From assembly GCA_002842395.1 (NCBI GenBank), contig PHCV01000003.1:119421-183420 (forward strand): a stretch of DNA of 64,000 nucleotides, given 5' to 3'. A program made the translations under genes and the position numbers. The stretch is from Betaproteobacteria bacterium HGW-Betaproteobacteria-11. GTDB lineage: Bacteria > Pseudomonadota > Gammaproteobacteria > Burkholderiales > Rhodocyclaceae. Under the pieces are notes generated by a model that was not told the DNA's origin, searched no databases, and worked only from the letters and a program-made list of their open reading frames with translations. Positions 56,736-64,000 of the stretch are shown here, piece by piece (within the stretch, counting starts at the first letter, position 1; each line of letters begins with the position of its first letter).

Positions 56736-56764
56736 TTGCACGCAAGGCAATTTTGGTGGATAAT
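56736..56764 (+). promoter_or_regulatory. Sigma-70 promoter of rpmE
   Basis: TTGCAC and GATAAT are separated by 17 bases, starting one base after the rho stop codon and ending 72 bases before rpmE. Confidence 0.65.
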
Positions 56765-56836
56765 CCGCGCCACTTTGCCGGTTCATCAGGTCCATGGGCC
56801 GCACCCAAACAGCAGGACGCTTGAAAGGAAAATGAA

Positions 56837-57046
56837 ATGAAAGAAGGCATTCACCCGAACTATGCCGAGATTGAAATCACGTGTAGTTGCGGCAATCAGT
56901 TCAAGACCCGCTCCACCAGCGGCAAAAATATCCATATTGAAGTCTGCTCGGAATGCCACCCGTTCTATACCGGCAAGCAGAAGATCGTGGACACGGCAGG
57001 TCGGGTCGAACGGTTCCGTCAAAAATACGGACAGAAGGCAGCCTGA
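56837..57046 (+). CDS. rpmE: 50S ribosomal protein L31 (zinc-binding form)
   Basis: The 69 residues begin [20 protein letters not shown]. Cysteines in CSCG and CSECH give the zinc-binding C+ form, which replaces or is replaced by a C- paralogue depending on zinc. GAAAGGA lies just upstream. It is followed by a strong terminator. Confidence 0.97.
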   Translation: MKEGIHPNYAEIEITCSCGNQFKTRSTSGKNIHIEVCSECHPFYTGKQKIVDTAGRVERFRQKYGQKAA

Positions 57047-57072
57047 TCGCGCCTGGGTGGGCAGATCCTGAA

Positions 57073-57098
57073 AAGGCAGCCTCAAGGCTGCCTTTTTT
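57073..57098 (+). terminator. Rho-independent terminator after rpmE
   Basis: AAGGCAGCC and GGCTGCCTT form a nine-base stem with a TCAA loop, followed by TTTT. Confidence 0.85.
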
Positions 57099-57125
57099 AC
57101 TTGGCACTTCAGAAAAACCAATCGC

Positions 57126-58751
57126 ATGCCGCTTCTGATTCCTTCTTCTGAATCCGGCCCGCTACCGGGCGGATGGAGGCTGTTTGTCATCTTGCTGAGT
57201 ACGCTCTGGTTGCTTGCCGGCGTACTTGGCCACGATCCATGGAAGCCCGACGATGCGATTCATATCGATGTCGCCTGGAATATGGTCAATGCACCATGGC
57301 CCACCTGGCTGGTACCCCGCCTTGCCGGCGAGCCGTGGATGGCTGCTCCGCCGCTTTACCCTTGGCTGGCCGCGCTCTGCGGACAGCTCTTCGGCAACCT
57401 GTTGCCTTGGCACGATGCGGCACGCCTGGCCTCGCCGTTGATCGCAGCCGCCTTGCTGGTGCTTCTTGCGGCAAGCGCCAAGCGCCTGTCGGGGCACGCC
57501 ACTGCGCTGGTTGCGCCACTGCTTGCCATCGGTACGCTCGGCTTCCTGATCCCGTTGCACGATGCACAACCGATGATCATCGCCCTTGTCGGTTTTGCGC
57601 TTTCCCTTTACGGCCTTATCCGCTGGCTGGAGCGACCGATCCCAGGTGGCCTGCTGCTGGGCATGGGAATCGGCATAAGTTTCCTCGGCACTGGACTCGA
57701 CGGCATCGTCATTCCCGCTTCAAGCAGTCTGTTCGTACTGCTGCATCCAGCCTGGCGCCGGCAGGGCAACCGCATCACCACGCTGGCCTTGTTGGTTGCG
57801 GCCGCCGTCGCTTTCATACTCATCCTGCCGTGGCCATGGCTCCTGGCGCGGCAGTCCCCCGCCCTGTTCGACCTCTGGTGGAAATCCGAGCAAGCCAGCA
57901 TCGCCCTGCGCGGAGCCCCGACTCGCGCCCATCTCGAATTGCTGCTCTGGGCCAGTTGGCCCTTGCTGCCCCTTGCCTGCTGGAACCTCTGGCTTGAACG
58001 TCGCCGCCTGCCACAGGCGGAAACATGGCTGCCTTTGATCACCAGCAGCGTGGCCCTGCTGGTGTTTTGTCTCGGCGCGCCAAGACCCATCACCGTGCTG
58101 CCTGCGCTGCTTCCCCTGCTTCTGCTCGCTGCCGCCGGTACAGGCAAGTTGCGACGCGGTGCGGCAAATGCCCTGGACTGGTTTGGTGTGATGACCTTTT
58201 CACTGCTCGCCGCACTGATCTGGCTCGGCGGCATTGCCATGCTGAGCGGGGAGCCGGCCCGCGTGGCCAAGAATTTCAGCAAACCCGCACCGGGTTTTAT
58301 CGCCGAGGCATCCGTCATCACCCTTGTTCTGTCCATCACCGTCACGGTCGGCTGGATTGTGATCCTGCTGCGCACTCCTCGCTCTCCCTCGCGCCCGATT
58401 CTGCGCTGGAGTATCGGGCTGACCACCGTCTGGGTTCTTGTAGCCATGCTCTGGCTGCCCTGGATCGATTATGGGAAAAGTTACCGTAGTGTCAGCGCCG
58501 ACTTTCACCGTGCGCTCGGCGGTTCCCGGGACTGCATCGCGCGACGCAATCTAGGGCCGGCGCAGCGCGCCTCGCTTGATTATTTCGATGGCATTCGCAC
58601 CGTCAGCGGCACCGCCGCCCGGGAATGCAGCTACCTGATTGTCCAAACCACGGCAGAAGCGGGAAAAGACCTACCGGGCTGGCGCCTGGTCATGCAGACC
58701 ACCCGCCCCGGCGACAAGTCCGAACGGTTGCGCCTGTACCGGCGCGATTGA
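57126..58751 (+). CDS. GT39/ArnT-like membrane glycosyltransferase
   Basis: Polyprenyl-phosphate-sugar-dependent transferase family. The 541 residues have about ten membrane helices and a first periplasmic loop with HDPWKPDDAIHIDVAWNM and LAGEPWMAAPPLYPWLAAL, the acidic-loop pattern of PMT/ArnT enzymes. The soluble C-terminal domain includes YRSVSADFHRALGG (residues 453-460 come from an antisense repeat copy) and a tail with GTAARECSYLIV. Substrate and acceptor are unknown. It lies 75 bases after the rpmE terminator region. Confidence 0.8.
   Translation: MPLLIPSSESGPLPGGWRLFVILLSTLWLLAGVLGHDPWKPDDAIHIDVAWNMVNAPWPTWLVPRLAGEPWMAAPPLYPWLAALCGQLFGNLLPWHDAARLASPLIAAALLVLLAASAKRLSGHATALVAPLLAIGTLGFLIPLHDAQPMIIALVGFALSLYGLIRWLERPIPGGLLLGMGIGISFLGTGLDGIVIPASSSLFVLLHPAWRRQGNRITTLALLVAAAVAFILILPWPWLLARQSPALFDLWWKSEQASIALRGAPTRAHLELLLWASWPLLPLACWNLWLERRRLPQAETWLPLITSSVALLVFCLGAPRPITVLPALLPLLLLAAAGTGKLRRGAANALDWFGVMTFSLLAALIWLGGIAMLSGEPARVAKNFSKPAPGFIAEASVITLVLSITVTVGWIVILLRTPRSPSRPILRWSIGLTTVWVLVAMLWLPWIDYGKSYRSVSADFHRALGGSRDCIARRNLGPAQRASLDYFDGIRTVSGTAARECSYLIVQTTAEAGKDLPGWRLVMQTTRPGDKSERLRLYRRD
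58482..58505 (-). repeat. Dispersed 24-bp element, copy in glycosyltransferase gene (antisense)
   Basis: The minus strand reads AAAGTCGGCGCTGAC, ACT, ACGGTA, with two end changes. In the gene frame it encodes YRSVSADF, the same phase as the antisense folC copy (RRGASADF). Confidence 0.75.
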
Positions 58752-58765
58752 GTCAAGGTCTCGGG

Positions 58766-59311
58766 TCAAATCCTGAGAAAATTGTCGCGGTAATACCTGA
58801 GTTCCTCGATCGATTCGAGAATGTCGGCCAGGGCTTCGTGACGGCCATGCTTTTTCAACCCCTTGGCCAGCTCCGGTTTCCAGCGTTTGCATAACTCCTT
58901 CAATGTCGAGACATCGAGATTGCGGTAGTGGAACCAGGCCTCCAGTTGCGGCATATAGCGCGCCATGAAACGGCGATCCTGACAGATCGAATTACCGCAC
59001 ATCGGTGAAGTACGAATGGGTACATGGCGTCTGAGGAATTCAAGCGCCTGCGCCTCGACCTCCGCATCCCCCAGCACCGAGACCTTGACCCGGTCGATCA
59101 GACCCGATCGGGCATGGGTCGAGCGGTTCCATTCATCCATGCCCGCCAACACCTCGTCCGGCTGGTGAATGACCCAAGTCGGCGCTTCGGCAATCACTTC
59201 AAGACTGGAATTGGTGATCACCATGGCCAGTTCGATGATGCGATCCCCATCCGGGTCGAGTCCGGTCATTTCCATGTCCAGCCAGACAAGGGCATTTTGA
59301 TCTTGTGTCAT
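58766..59311 (-). CDS. orn: Oligoribonuclease Orn
   Basis: 3'-5' exonuclease that removes very short RNAs, including pGpG from cyclic-di-GMP breakdown. The 181 residues start [19 protein letters not shown]. The DEDDh residues are in [25 protein letters not shown] and the His in GRHEALADI. It is convergent with the glycosyltransferase gene. Its activity links to the GGDEF-EAL protein in this window only through the general pathway. Confidence 0.96.
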   Translation of the reverse strand: MTQDQNALVWLDMEMTGLDPDGDRIIELAMVITNSSLEVIAEAPTWVIHQPDEVLAGMDEWNRSTHARSGLIDRVKVSVLGDAEVEAQALEFLRRHVPIRTSPMCGNSICQDRRFMARYMPQLEAWFHYRNLDVSTLKELCKRWKPELAKGLKKHGRHEALADILESIEELRYYRDNFLRI

Positions 59312-59336
59312 GAGAAACCTTCGCGTGTAAGTTGAA

Positions 59337-59891
59337 TCAGGAAGAGCGTCGTTTGTGCCAAAAGTGGAGACCAGTCGCCCCAAGAATGGCCACGAGCAGC
59401 AATGCGGCAAATCGCCAGGAGGGTTGCGCAACATGCAGCGGAATCCTGAATACTTGTGGTGGCCTGGCCACCGTTTCGAGGCTCAATGCATAACGTCCAG
59501 GTTCAGCAAACGTCGCTTGCAGTATTACACTGCCATTCGAGTAATACCGTGCCGACCAGTCTTGCAGGACCGTTTCACCACCGTCACTCTCGCGCACCAG
59601 CCGCACGGCAAGTGGCTGTTCGCGCCAAGCGGGCTCGATCAGATCGATGGTAAGCGCGTAAGCACCGACCTCCGGCAGATGATCGCAGAGTGGCTTGGCA
59701 GAAACGGCACCCCCCGCCGGGATCGGAAGAACCTGGAACACCGAAAGTCCCATGGTCCGATCTCCCGCACGAATCATGCAGTCCACGGACTGGCTGGCAT
59801 CGTTATGCAGCATCAGTTGCGCTCTTGCCGGAGCGGCGACGATCAAGATAATCAGGCAGGCGAAGCGCAGCCTTTCCCATATCTCTGACAT
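59337..59891 (-). CDS. Exported protein with C-terminal membrane anchor, function unknown
   Basis: The 184 residues from [20 protein letters not shown] have a signal peptide cut near APARA|QL. A beta-rich extracytoplasmic domain follows ([43 protein letters not shown]), then a C-terminal helix ([17 protein letters not shown]) and a basic end HKRRSS. GAGGGA lies eight bases before the ATG. I recognise no family. It lies 25 bases upstream of orn and may be co-transcribed with it. Confidence 0.65.
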   Translation of the reverse strand: MSEIWERLRFACLIILIVAAPARAQLMLHNDASQSVDCMIRAGDRTMGLSVFQVLPIPAGGAVSAKPLCDHLPEVGAYALTIDLIEPAWREQPLAVRLVRESDGGETVLQDWSARYYSNGSVILQATFAEPGRYALSLETVARPPQVFRIPLHVAQPSWRFAALLLVAILGATGLHFWHKRRSS

Positions 59892-60010
59892 GGATTTGTC
59901 CCTCTTGCAGTTGCTTTTTTCTAGAGTAAGATGGATTAGTGGCATCAATCTGCGATCTTACCGTGATATCGACCGAACGGTCGCAGGCGGGCCGAAATTA
60001 GCGAAGTGCC

Positions 60011-60868
60011 ATGAACGAGAAAGTCATACGGTTCTGGGATAGATACCCTTCTTGGGAGGCGGCCGAGGCCGACTGGCAGATGAGGGCGGAGGGCTTGCGC
60101 GCCCAACATCCGTTGCGCGAATTGAAAAAGCTTCCGAACCTGCCTGGAATCAGGCCGAAGACCCGTAAAAACCTGCGCTGGAAGGCAATCAAATATCTCG
60201 CCGAACACGATGTCAGCGGGATAATGCGGCGGTTCTTTTTCTCAAAACCCTTGCGTAACCCGCTCAACCTGTTGCGTTCCATGGTACGCAAGAAACCCTA
60301 TGTCCGCGATGGCGACTTTTTCTTTTATGGGTTCAATAGCGAGGCGGAATTCAGAGCGCGCCTGCAAGCCAATCCGGGCTTGATTCTTGTGGTCGGCTTT
60401 TCGTACTGCCACAAGCCGTTCGAATGCCCGTCCGGCCGTTTTTCGGATCAATGCCAGCACGACCCCGAGCACCCGGTGTGCGGTCAGTGCTTTATCGGCA
60501 AATGTGTGCATAGCCTACCCGTTGCCCGTACCGTACCGGCTTTCATCCCCACGGTTCATTACATCTCGGAAAAGATGCTGGAGACCGTAACCGGCAATCC
60601 TGGAAAGGAAGTTCTGTTTGTCATCACGGCCTGCGAACTGACTCTGGAAATGTTCGCCGATGGCGGCAACATGGCCGGCTTCAGAGGGATCGGGGTGCGT
60701 CTGGATGGGCTGATCTGCAACACCATGCGCGCCTTCGAGGTCTCCGAAGTCGGCATCAAGCCCGGCCTTACCGTTGTGCTGGACGAAACCCAGAAGCGGA
60801 TGATGGAACTCTTCGCATTGCGTCGCCACCTATCGCAAGAGCATCCACGCGCATCCAGTCCGGATTGA
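60011..60868 (+). CDS. Cysteine-rich cytoplasmic protein, possibly DUF116-related
   Basis: The 285 residues have no signal peptide. The N-terminal third is basic and helical. The core contains a Cys cluster, CHKPFECPSGRFSDQCQ then CGQCFIGKCVH, at about 137-172, suggesting a metal or iron-sulfur site. A Rossmann-like segment follows (KEVLFVITACELTLEMF, GLICNTMRAFEVSEVG). The CxxC-IG-C plus ACE-type pattern recalls DUF116 proteins, but I am not sure. It is divergent from the gene ending at 59337 and convergent with the next gene. No function can be stated. Confidence 0.6.
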   Translation: MNEKVIRFWDRYPSWEAAEADWQMRAEGLRAQHPLRELKKLPNLPGIRPKTRKNLRWKAIKYLAEHDVSGIMRRFFFSKPLRNPLNLLRSMVRKKPYVRDGDFFFYGFNSEAEFRARLQANPGLILVVGFSYCHKPFECPSGRFSDQCQHDPEHPVCGQCFIGKCVHSLPVARTVPAFIPTVHYISEKMLETVTGNPGKEVLFVITACELTLEMFADGGNMAGFRGIGVRLDGLICNTMRAFEVSEVGIKPGLTVVLDETQKRMMELFALRRHLSQEHPRASSPD

Positions 60869-60890
60869 AACAGGTGACCCAACAGGGGAC

Positions 60891-61664
60891 TCAGCCGATC
60901 GTGTCCCGATAGGCATGCCAGGTCGAATGGCCAAGCCAGGGAATGATGACGATCATCCCCCACAGTTGAGTCGCAAACCCCACCAGGGTCAGCAGGGTCA
61001 GCAACATCGCCCAGTGCAACATCCCGGGAATGTTGAGCCACACCGTCCGCATGCTGGTCAGCATGGCAACCCCTGGAGCTACGCCACGATCGATCATCAT
61101 CGGGACCGCAACCACGGACAACATGAATACCAACAAGGCCACGACGCCCCCGACCGCACTGTAGGTCAATAGGAATTTGGGGCCACCTGAAAACCAGGAC
61201 GTCTGATAAATGGCCCCGGACAATGCGGGTATGTCCCGCCCAAAATATTCATTCAGGATCAGATCCGAGATCACGAACCACGCCACAATGAACAACACCA
61301 TCACACCAGCAAACCGGGTCAGGCGTCCACCATTTCTTTGCAGACCGTGCAGCGAATCCTCGAAGGTTACCGGCTGACCGGACTCCCGCCGCCGCGACAG
61401 CTCATACACGCCTGCCGCCATCAGCGGACTGACCAGCAGGAAACCGGAAATCGCGGCGGTAAACATGTAAAGATGACTGCTGGTAAACATCAGCACGACC
61501 CACCCCATGGCCGTGATGATCAACCCATGCCCCAAACTCGCCCGCAGGCTGTGAACTAAGTCCTGCCAGCCTTTTTTCAACCAGACGAACGGACTCAAAA
61601 AACCGATTTTCCTTGGCTGAAGAACTGGAAACCCCTGCGCAGAATTCATCGTCGTATCAACCAT
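60891..61664 (-). CDS. DUF2189 integral membrane protein
   Basis: The 257 residues from MVDTTMNSAQGFPVLQ have six predicted helices. AGGAG lies close upstream of this ATG. The family pattern is seen in VWLKKGWQDLVHSLRASLGHG near the start and PLMAAGVYELSRRRESGQ after the second helix. The end (ATQLWGMIVIIPWLGHSTW) is typical. Function is unknown. It follows the membrane-protein gene at 61752-62456 on the same strand. Confidence 0.82.
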   Translation of the reverse strand: MVDTTMNSAQGFPVLQPRKIGFLSPFVWLKKGWQDLVHSLRASLGHGLIITAMGWVVLMFTSSHLYMFTAAISGFLLVSPLMAAGVYELSRRRESGQPVTFEDSLHGLQRNGGRLTRFAGVMVLFIVAWFVISDLILNEYFGRDIPALSGAIYQTSWFSGGPKFLLTYSAVGGVVALLVFMLSVVAVPMMIDRGVAPGVAMLTSMRTVWLNIPGMLHWAMLLTLLTLVGFATQLWGMIVIIPWLGHSTWHAYRDTIG

Positions 61665-61751
61665 GGTTTTCTCCTCGAACATTTACCGGTACGTATATTC
61701 TTCCACCATTTTTCATCATACAAACAAACCGCAACCGCCGATGGCTTCATC

Positions 61752-62456
61752 CTATCTCGGATTTTGAAGTTTGGCCAATATATAGCGAAATAATTTCATC
61801 AACAGCCAGCCGATGTTGGCCGTCCAGGCGATGGTTACCGTCCAATAAACGACGAGGTACAGATTGTGATTCGGATCGAACGAGTGGATCAGATCCTGCG
61901 GATCGAGGACCGGTAGAAACATGAATGGAGCAAGGGTGATGACGACAAAGTGATCGAGCTTGCCCTGGGCGAACTCGGGTAGCCGCGTGAAGGCAAACAG
62001 CCAGGAGGCCACGCCGAAAACGATATAGGCCGGCATCACGGCGATGAAGGTGACCAGATGGGCAGGGCTGAGTTTGGCAGTGCTCATCTGGGCCCATGGT
62101 GTGTCCATGTGGGCAAGGAAACCGCCGCCGATGATGACCATGAACATATCGAGCGCCAGCCAAATCAACAGCAAAAAGGCCTGCGATACCTGTCCACTCT
62201 CGGCGGCGAGCGAGGCTCCCTGCGTGCGTACGATCCATCGCCACAGTATCAGGGAGAATCCCGCCTCCACGATCCAGACTGGCAAATAGTCAGTCATGCT
62301 CCGGGGCACGAAGGCCGCGGGCACGGCTTCCGCAAGCTGGCCGCCGAGCCAGCCGGCCAGATAAAGTCCGAGCAACAGCATGACCGACACCCCGGTCACG
62401 GCGAACAGCAACGGACCACGCTCGGCGGCCCAGACACGCTTCGCGATCAACTGCAT
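61752..62456 (-). CDS. Polytopic membrane protein of unknown function
   Basis: The 234 residues from MQLIAKRVWAAERGPLLF have six hydrophobic helices, with polar loops containing RTQGASLAAESGQ and DPQDLIHSFDPNHN. A TTG three codons upstream is a weaker start. I recognise no family. It starts 14 bases after the CoA-transferase stop and the strands agree, so the two may share a transcript. Confidence 0.6.
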   Translation of the reverse strand: MQLIAKRVWAAERGPLLFAVTGVSVMLLLGLYLAGWLGGQLAEAVPAAFVPRSMTDYLPVWIVEAGFSLILWRWIVRTQGASLAAESGQVSQAFLLLIWLALDMFMVIIGGGFLAHMDTPWAQMSTAKLSPAHLVTFIAVMPAYIVFGVASWLFAFTRLPEFAQGKLDHFVVITLAPFMFLPVLDPQDLIHSFDPNHNLYLVVYWTVTIAWTANIGWLLMKLFRYILAKLQNPR

Positions 62457-62469
62457 GCTTGCCAACCGG

Positions 62470-63798
62470 TCAGAGAAAACGTCGGGGCAGCAACCCGCTC
62501 TCCCGTGCCTGTTTTTCCAGCATCTCGCGGTCGTCAGGATGCGCGATGCTGACCAGCGCCTTGACCCGATCCGGGACGCTCTTGCCCTTCAGATTGGCAA
62601 TACCGAACTCGGTGACCACATACATCACGTCGGTCCGCGGCGTGGTGATCACCGTTCCCGGCGGATGCCCGACCACGATGCGCGACTGTGGCTGCCCGCC
62701 TTTCAGATAACGCGAGGAAAGGCACATGAATGATTTACCACCCTCCGACATGACCGCGCCGCGCACGAACTGAAGTTGTCCGCCCGTCCCGGTGCGGTGC
62801 TTGAAGCCGGCGCTCTCCGAGGCCACTTGCCCCATCAGGTCGATCTGCATCGCATTGTTGATCGAGATCACCTTCCGGTTGCGGGCGATGTTCTCGGTCA
62901 GATTGGTTTCATCCACCGGCAGGCTGATGCACATTTCATTGCCATCGATGAAATCGTAGGTACGTTGCGTTCCAAGCGCAAAAGTAAACACGATCTTGCC
63001 GCGATAAGTCTGCTTGCATAAACCGGTCACGCGCCCCGAATCCACCAGATCGACCATGCCATCGACGAACATTTCGGTATGAATGCCGAGGTTCTTCACC
63101 GGCGCGTGTGCCAGTGCACTGCACACCGCGTTCGGCATGCCGCCAATACCGATCTGCAGGCAGGCGCCGTTCTCGATCTCGGGAATGATGAAATCCGCAA
63201 CCTGCCGATCGACATCGGAAATCGGCGCATTCGGCAGTTCCGTCATTGGCGAGTTGTCGCCTTCGATCACCGCCGCCACTTCGGAAATATGAATGACGTT
63301 TTCCACGCCATAGCAGGCCGGCATCGCCGTACTGGTCTCCACCACCACGCGGCGCGCCTTGTCGCATACCGCGCGCAGGTAGCTGGCGGTAGCGCCAAAA
63401 TTGAAGAATCCATGCCGATCCATCGGCGTGGTCTTGATCACCGCCAGGTCCACGTCGAGATACTCCCGGTACAGACGAGGCCCTTCGCCAAAGTTGAATG
63501 GAATGTAACTGGTCACGCCCGCGTCGTACAGTTTGCGGTCATAGGCGGAAAAGTGCCAGTTTTCGACATGGAAATGCGACTGCTCCGGATCGACTTCGAG
63601 CACCTTGCGCGGCTTCACCGAAATGGCATTTCTGATCCGCACATCCTGCAATTGATCCCGCCGCGCTGCCAGGGCCGCATCAAAGAGATCGGGCTGGCTG
63701 ATCGAAAATCCGTAATCAACCGCCCAGCCTGATTCCACCATCCGCGCCACTTCCTCGGCACTGCGCCGCTTCTCCCGCAAGAGACTATCCATATTCAT
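62470..63798 (-). CDS. Acetyl-CoA hydrolase/transferase family CoA-transferase
   Basis: Class I CoA-transferase of the 4-hydroxybutyrate/butyryl-CoA:acetate type; moves CoA between short acids. The 442 residues include the CoA-binding QIGIGGMPNAV, LGIHTEMFVDGMVDLV with the likely catalytic Glu nearby, and GGQPQSRIVVGHPPGTVITTPRTDV in the C-terminal domain, cited by its core. MNMDSLLREKRRSAEEVARM is the N-terminus. The substrate is not decidable from sequence; succinyl-CoA, propionyl-CoA and 4-hydroxybutyryl-CoA are all possible. Confidence 0.88.
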   Translation of the reverse strand: MNMDSLLREKRRSAEEVARMVESGWAVDYGFSISQPDLFDAALAARRDQLQDVRIRNAISVKPRKVLEVDPEQSHFHVENWHFSAYDRKLYDAGVTSYIPFNFGEGPRLYREYLDVDLAVIKTTPMDRHGFFNFGATASYLRAVCDKARRVVVETSTAMPACYGVENVIHISEVAAVIEGDNSPMTELPNAPISDVDRQVADFIIPEIENGACLQIGIGGMPNAVCSALAHAPVKNLGIHTEMFVDGMVDLVDSGRVTGLCKQTYRGKIVFTFALGTQRTYDFIDGNEMCISLPVDETNLTENIARNRKVISINNAMQIDLMGQVASESAGFKHRTGTGGQLQFVRGAVMSEGGKSFMCLSSRYLKGGQPQSRIVVGHPPGTVITTPRTDVMYVVTEFGIANLKGKSVPDRVKALVSIAHPDDREMLEKQARESGLLPRRFL

Positions 63799-63857
63799 TG
63801 CCTTGCTCCCTCCATTCTCTGACTATTTTGTGTGACATCTACGCGAAAACCGGCTTC

Positions 63858-64000
63858 TCAAGCCTGCTTCGATTCCGGCCGGACTTGCAACGTACCGAGT
63901 GGTCTTCCGGCAGGCCGGGGCACGAACATCGGCGTTCGGGCGTGGTAATGCCGGTAACCCTCGCCCAGATCGCGCAGCAAGCCTTGTTCCTCCAGACGTA
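63858..64000 (-). CDS. C-terminal fragment of an isoprenylcysteine/phospholipid methyltransferase-like membrane protein
   Basis: The 46 or so visible codons end RLEEQGLLRDLGEGYRHYHA, then RTPMFVPRPAGRPLG and a short basic tail. The pattern EE-x2-L-x4-G-x2-Y-x2-Y-x2-R-x-P-x-F-x-P is typical of the C-terminus of ICMT/PEMT-like methyltransferases. The start lies beyond the window. It is on the same strand as the CoA-transferase, 60 bases upstream of it. Confidence 0.6.
   Translation of the reverse strand, partial: RLEEQGLLRDLGEGYRHYHARTPMFVPRPAGRPLGTLQVRPESKQA

Noticed and set aside
59176..59200. AAGTCGGCGCTTCGGCAAT in orn, resembling the dispersed repeat with a two-base insertion.
   Set aside because: It needs an indel and lacks the ACGGCG end, so it could be chance.

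Overview
The window is a dense, GC-rich bacterial chromosome segment whose gene content and order point to a betaproteobacterium. Supporting pairings include greA-carB-carA-dapB-bamE divergent from fur, hrcA and nadK divergent, grpE-dnaK-dnaJ, trpF-trpB-trpA-accD-folC-SPOR-cvpA-purF-metZ, leuC-entericidin-leuD-leuB-asd-fimV-truA, and trxA-rho-rpmE. The Rhodocyclales/Sterolibacteriaceae area is my guess only. No rRNA, tRNA, CRISPR array, prophage or intact insertion sequence was seen. Both ends are cut inside genes: ftsH on the left and a membrane methyltransferase-like gene on the right.

Layout. 1-9.4 kb: ftsH, rlmE, yhbY, a DUF4149 membrane protein, greA, carB, carA, dapB, bamE, and divergent fur. 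9.4-13.5 kb: a GDT1/TMEM165-type cation exporter and a large PAS-GGDEF-EAL protein whose C-terminal zinc-binding CZB domain is put out of frame by a run of seven C. A 128-bp inverted-repeat element follows. 13.5-22.5 kb: recN, nadK, hrcA, hemH, trxC, and the heat-shock set grpE-dnaK-dnaJ behind a clear sigma-32 promoter. 22.7-25.3 kb: katG with an OxyR operator, then a transposase remnant. 25.3-31.9 kb: two small cytochromes c, cysS, a TPR protein plus L,D-transpeptidase, two cyclophilins, lpxH. 31.9-45 kb: metZ, purF, cvpA, a SPOR protein, folC, accD, trpA, trpB, trpF, truA, a CbiQ-like membrane protein, fimV. 45-54.9 kb: asd, leuB, leuD, an entericidin, leuC, an MFS transporter, a DUF465 protein, aroC, fadD, a CBS protein, fdxA. 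54.9-64 kb: trxA, rho, rpmE, a GT39/ArnT-like glycosyltransferase, orn, several poorly characterised genes including a cysteine-rich protein, and a CoA-transferase.

Most of the window is core metabolism (pyrimidine, purine, lysine, tryptophan, leucine, methionine, folate, fatty acid), proteostasis and envelope maintenance. Neighbouring genes often overlap by four bases (ATGA), which indicates translational coupling.

The most interesting signal is not a gene. A short bipartite sequence, AAASTCGGCGCTGGC followed by three free bases and ACGGCG, occurs about fourteen times on both strands, roughly once per 4.5 kb, with one more doubtful copy. Non-coding copies all follow a stop codon in the same orientation as the upstream gene. 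Six sense copies inside genes all use one reading phase, encoding K-(V/L)-G-(A/V)-(G/R)-x-T-A in carB, carA, cysS, lpxH, truA and leuC. Two antisense copies (folC and the glycosyltransferase) also share one phase. It behaves like a genome-wide signal, such as a DNA uptake sequence or a protein-binding motif, or like a very small spreading repeat. I do not recognise it from the literature.
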